Below, one piece after another: positions 62,533 through 64,000 of a stretch of DNA of 64,000 nt (positions within the stretch are counted from its first letter, which is position 1; each line of letters begins with the position of its first letter). The DNA lies in assembly GCA_964057225.1 (NCBI GenBank), contig OZ059897.1, positions 7,254,001 to 7,318,000 of the forward strand, given 5' to 3'. The translations under genes and the position numbers were made by a program. This DNA is from Auanema rhodensis. Taxonomy: Eukaryota > Nematoda > Chromadorea > Rhabditida > Rhabditidae. The notes under the pieces were generated by a model, which was given only the letters and a program-made list of their open reading frames with translations, did not search any database and had not been told where the DNA came from.

Positions 62533-62973
62533 AGATAGCTGAAAACATAAGTACTAATAATTAAATAATTATAAGATCAAATATTCTTAATATTAATATA
62601 TTTTGCTTATATATATATTTGCACTGATAACATAATGTATTGAAACCACCAATATATTAATTTCACACGATGCCTTGATCGTAAATTATTCGCATATTTC
62701 TTAATTTTAAAAAATAATTAATATTTCATCTCAACATTTCTTTAACTACTCTTCGTTATTTTTAATGAAAATCTATTAATACAATTTAATTTGATTTGAT
62801 TAATGGTTTTATAATGTACGATTCAATTAAAGAAACTATGGAGTTCAATATAACATTTGAGAGCAAACAAACGAAAGTTACATAGAACAACTGAAACATA
62901 CCCGTCTGATATTGTACATAAAGCAATTTTGAAAGAGAAAATATCATAATATGATAGGTTTTTTGCATCAGCT

Positions 62974-64000
62974 TTAGAACTTTCGATCAAATCGATGTCT
63001 GCGTAATTCTGATGTCCAGGCAGCAAATTCAACAATATTCAGAATATCCGAAACTTCAATGTTATCCGTTGATAGAAATGTAATGTCCTAATGATATATT
63101 ATTGTATTTCATCAAATTTATCAAAATCTTACTGTAATTGCCGATACTAGAAGTGATATTTTAGCTATTCGTACTGCTACTTCTGCTTCACTTCTACCTT
63201 CTGAACAAGCATCTGACAACAGGCCAATATACTTATCACGAGCTTGATTAAGAATATGCAATGAGGTAGCACTCACAAAAGGAACATCTAAAGCTTTATT
63301 ATATAATTATTTCGTCATCATGAACAACTTGTCACTCACAATCAGCAAATATGACAAACACTGAGCCGACCATTATCTCTTCTTCTGTTAAATGCAATTT
63401 TTTTAAAGGACCCGCCAATGTTTCTAGTGATTTTTGGGAAACTCCTCTATAAATTTTATGAATTTTTCATAAAAACTTTAATATTGAAATCCTACGTATT
63501 ATCAGGAAATGCTTGTTCCGACTTTATAGCTGAATGATATGTTCCATTAGCATAGCAGACTCCATTACAATTCGATTTTGCTGTCCAATTAGTTACGAGC
63601 CACCAGTAAAAAGCTGCAAACCGGGATTTCGCAACATTCATCTGAAATATTGGGCACATTTTCTCTTAAAGCTTGATCAGCATTAAGCTCACTCTATCCT
63701 CTTCATCTAAAGCTAAAAATTCGGGCAAATGATTAAGAACATCAGAGAAGAGTACGAAATTTCTGTTAAAATCTCCGAGAACATCTTTGATTGTAGCTGG
63801 TCTTTCACCAGTTGGGTTTAACTAAAGAAAACTGAATTAGCTGCAAAGTTTACTTCATACTATTTACTTTTGTTCTTTGAGATACAATGTGAGGATTATA
63901 GAAAGCGACTTGAAAAGGATAGCTGGCATTTGAAGAATATTCAGCGATATCATCAGTTCGATTGAAAATATCACGAAGCATTTTACTAAACTCCGTCAGA
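62974..64000 (-). CDS. nuclear hormone receptor ligand-binding domain (partial, 5' end outside window)
   Basis: C-terminal part of a nematode-type nuclear receptor, a ligand-regulated transcription factor. From the window edge inward it reads LTEFSKMLRDIF, FNRNFVLFSDVLNHLPEFLA followed by LDEEDRMNVAKSRFAAFYWWL (helices 3-5 signature region), NGVCYANGTYHSAIKSEQAF, KKLHLTEEEIMVGSVFVIFA, LNQARDKYIGLLSD and IVEFAAWTSELRRHRFDRKF at the C-terminus. The DNA-binding zinc fingers would lie beyond 64000. Introns of 40-60 bp. Stop at 62974-62976. The many supplementary nematode NHRs share this layout; the specific subgroup is not assigned. Confidence 0.8.

Larger units (their letters stand above)
62011..62973. 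other. intergenic with tRNA and G tract
   Basis: Apart from tRNA-Lys (62292-62364) and a 17-base G run (62516-62532), no supported feature. Confidence 0.5.

Overview
The window looks like nuclear DNA of a nematode. It is AT-rich, its genes are split by short GT-AG introns (often about 45-60 bp), and the gene content combines conserved animal housekeeping genes with nematode-type families: GH25-like lysozymes, serpentine chemoreceptors, a secreted C-type lectin, a divergent nuclear-receptor ligand-binding domain and a cysteine-rich CPG4-like secreted protein. I cannot name the species. Exon structures were read by eye, so gene ends are firmer than internal boundaries.

Layout. 1-8.7 kb: three minus-strand housekeeping genes in tandem (ADP-dependent glucokinase, then trans-2,3-enoyl-CoA reductase, then eIF2B gamma; gaps 382 and 208 bp, operon-like), followed by a plus-strand LUC7-like splicing factor. 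8.7-19.6 kb: a gene-poor stretch with degraded minus-strand coding relics, interrupted by a SUV39/G9a-type SET methyltransferase and a CPG4-like secreted protein. 19.9-33.2 kb: dense ordinary genes: mitochondrial malonyl-CoA transacylase, an unrecognised two-TM protein, a DRC11/IQCA1-like IQ-AAA protein, the Hsp70-like HSPA13/STCH homologue, WDR31, RNF170 and a Di-Ras GTPase. A match to the ciliary RFX X-box lies just upstream of WDR31. 33.2-42 kb: low-complexity DNA, a tRNA-Lys(TTT), a secreted lectin, a GH25-like lysozyme and DPH2.

42.2-64 kb is dynamic. A 200-bp satellite (33 complete units plus a partial one, with a 600-bp trimeric higher-order repeat near its right end) starts at the inner edge of a ~290-bp arm whose nearly identical inverted copy lies at 52 kb. 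The ~10-kb segment between the arms also holds one of three paralogous serpentine-receptor genes. A second receptor sits head-to-head-inverted beyond the right arm and a third lies at 60.4-62 kb. Between them are two ISXO2-like transposase copies (one internally deleted but open, one rearranged), a Maverick/Polinton-type integrase, a second lysozyme and a lysozyme pseudogene. A second identical tRNA-Lys(TTT) and the 3' part of a nuclear-receptor gene end the window.

The genes do not form one pathway. The most notable points are the satellite and inverted-repeat architecture, the X-box at WDR31, lysozyme-like paralogues that lack the GH25 DxE motif, and the decayed coding tracts.
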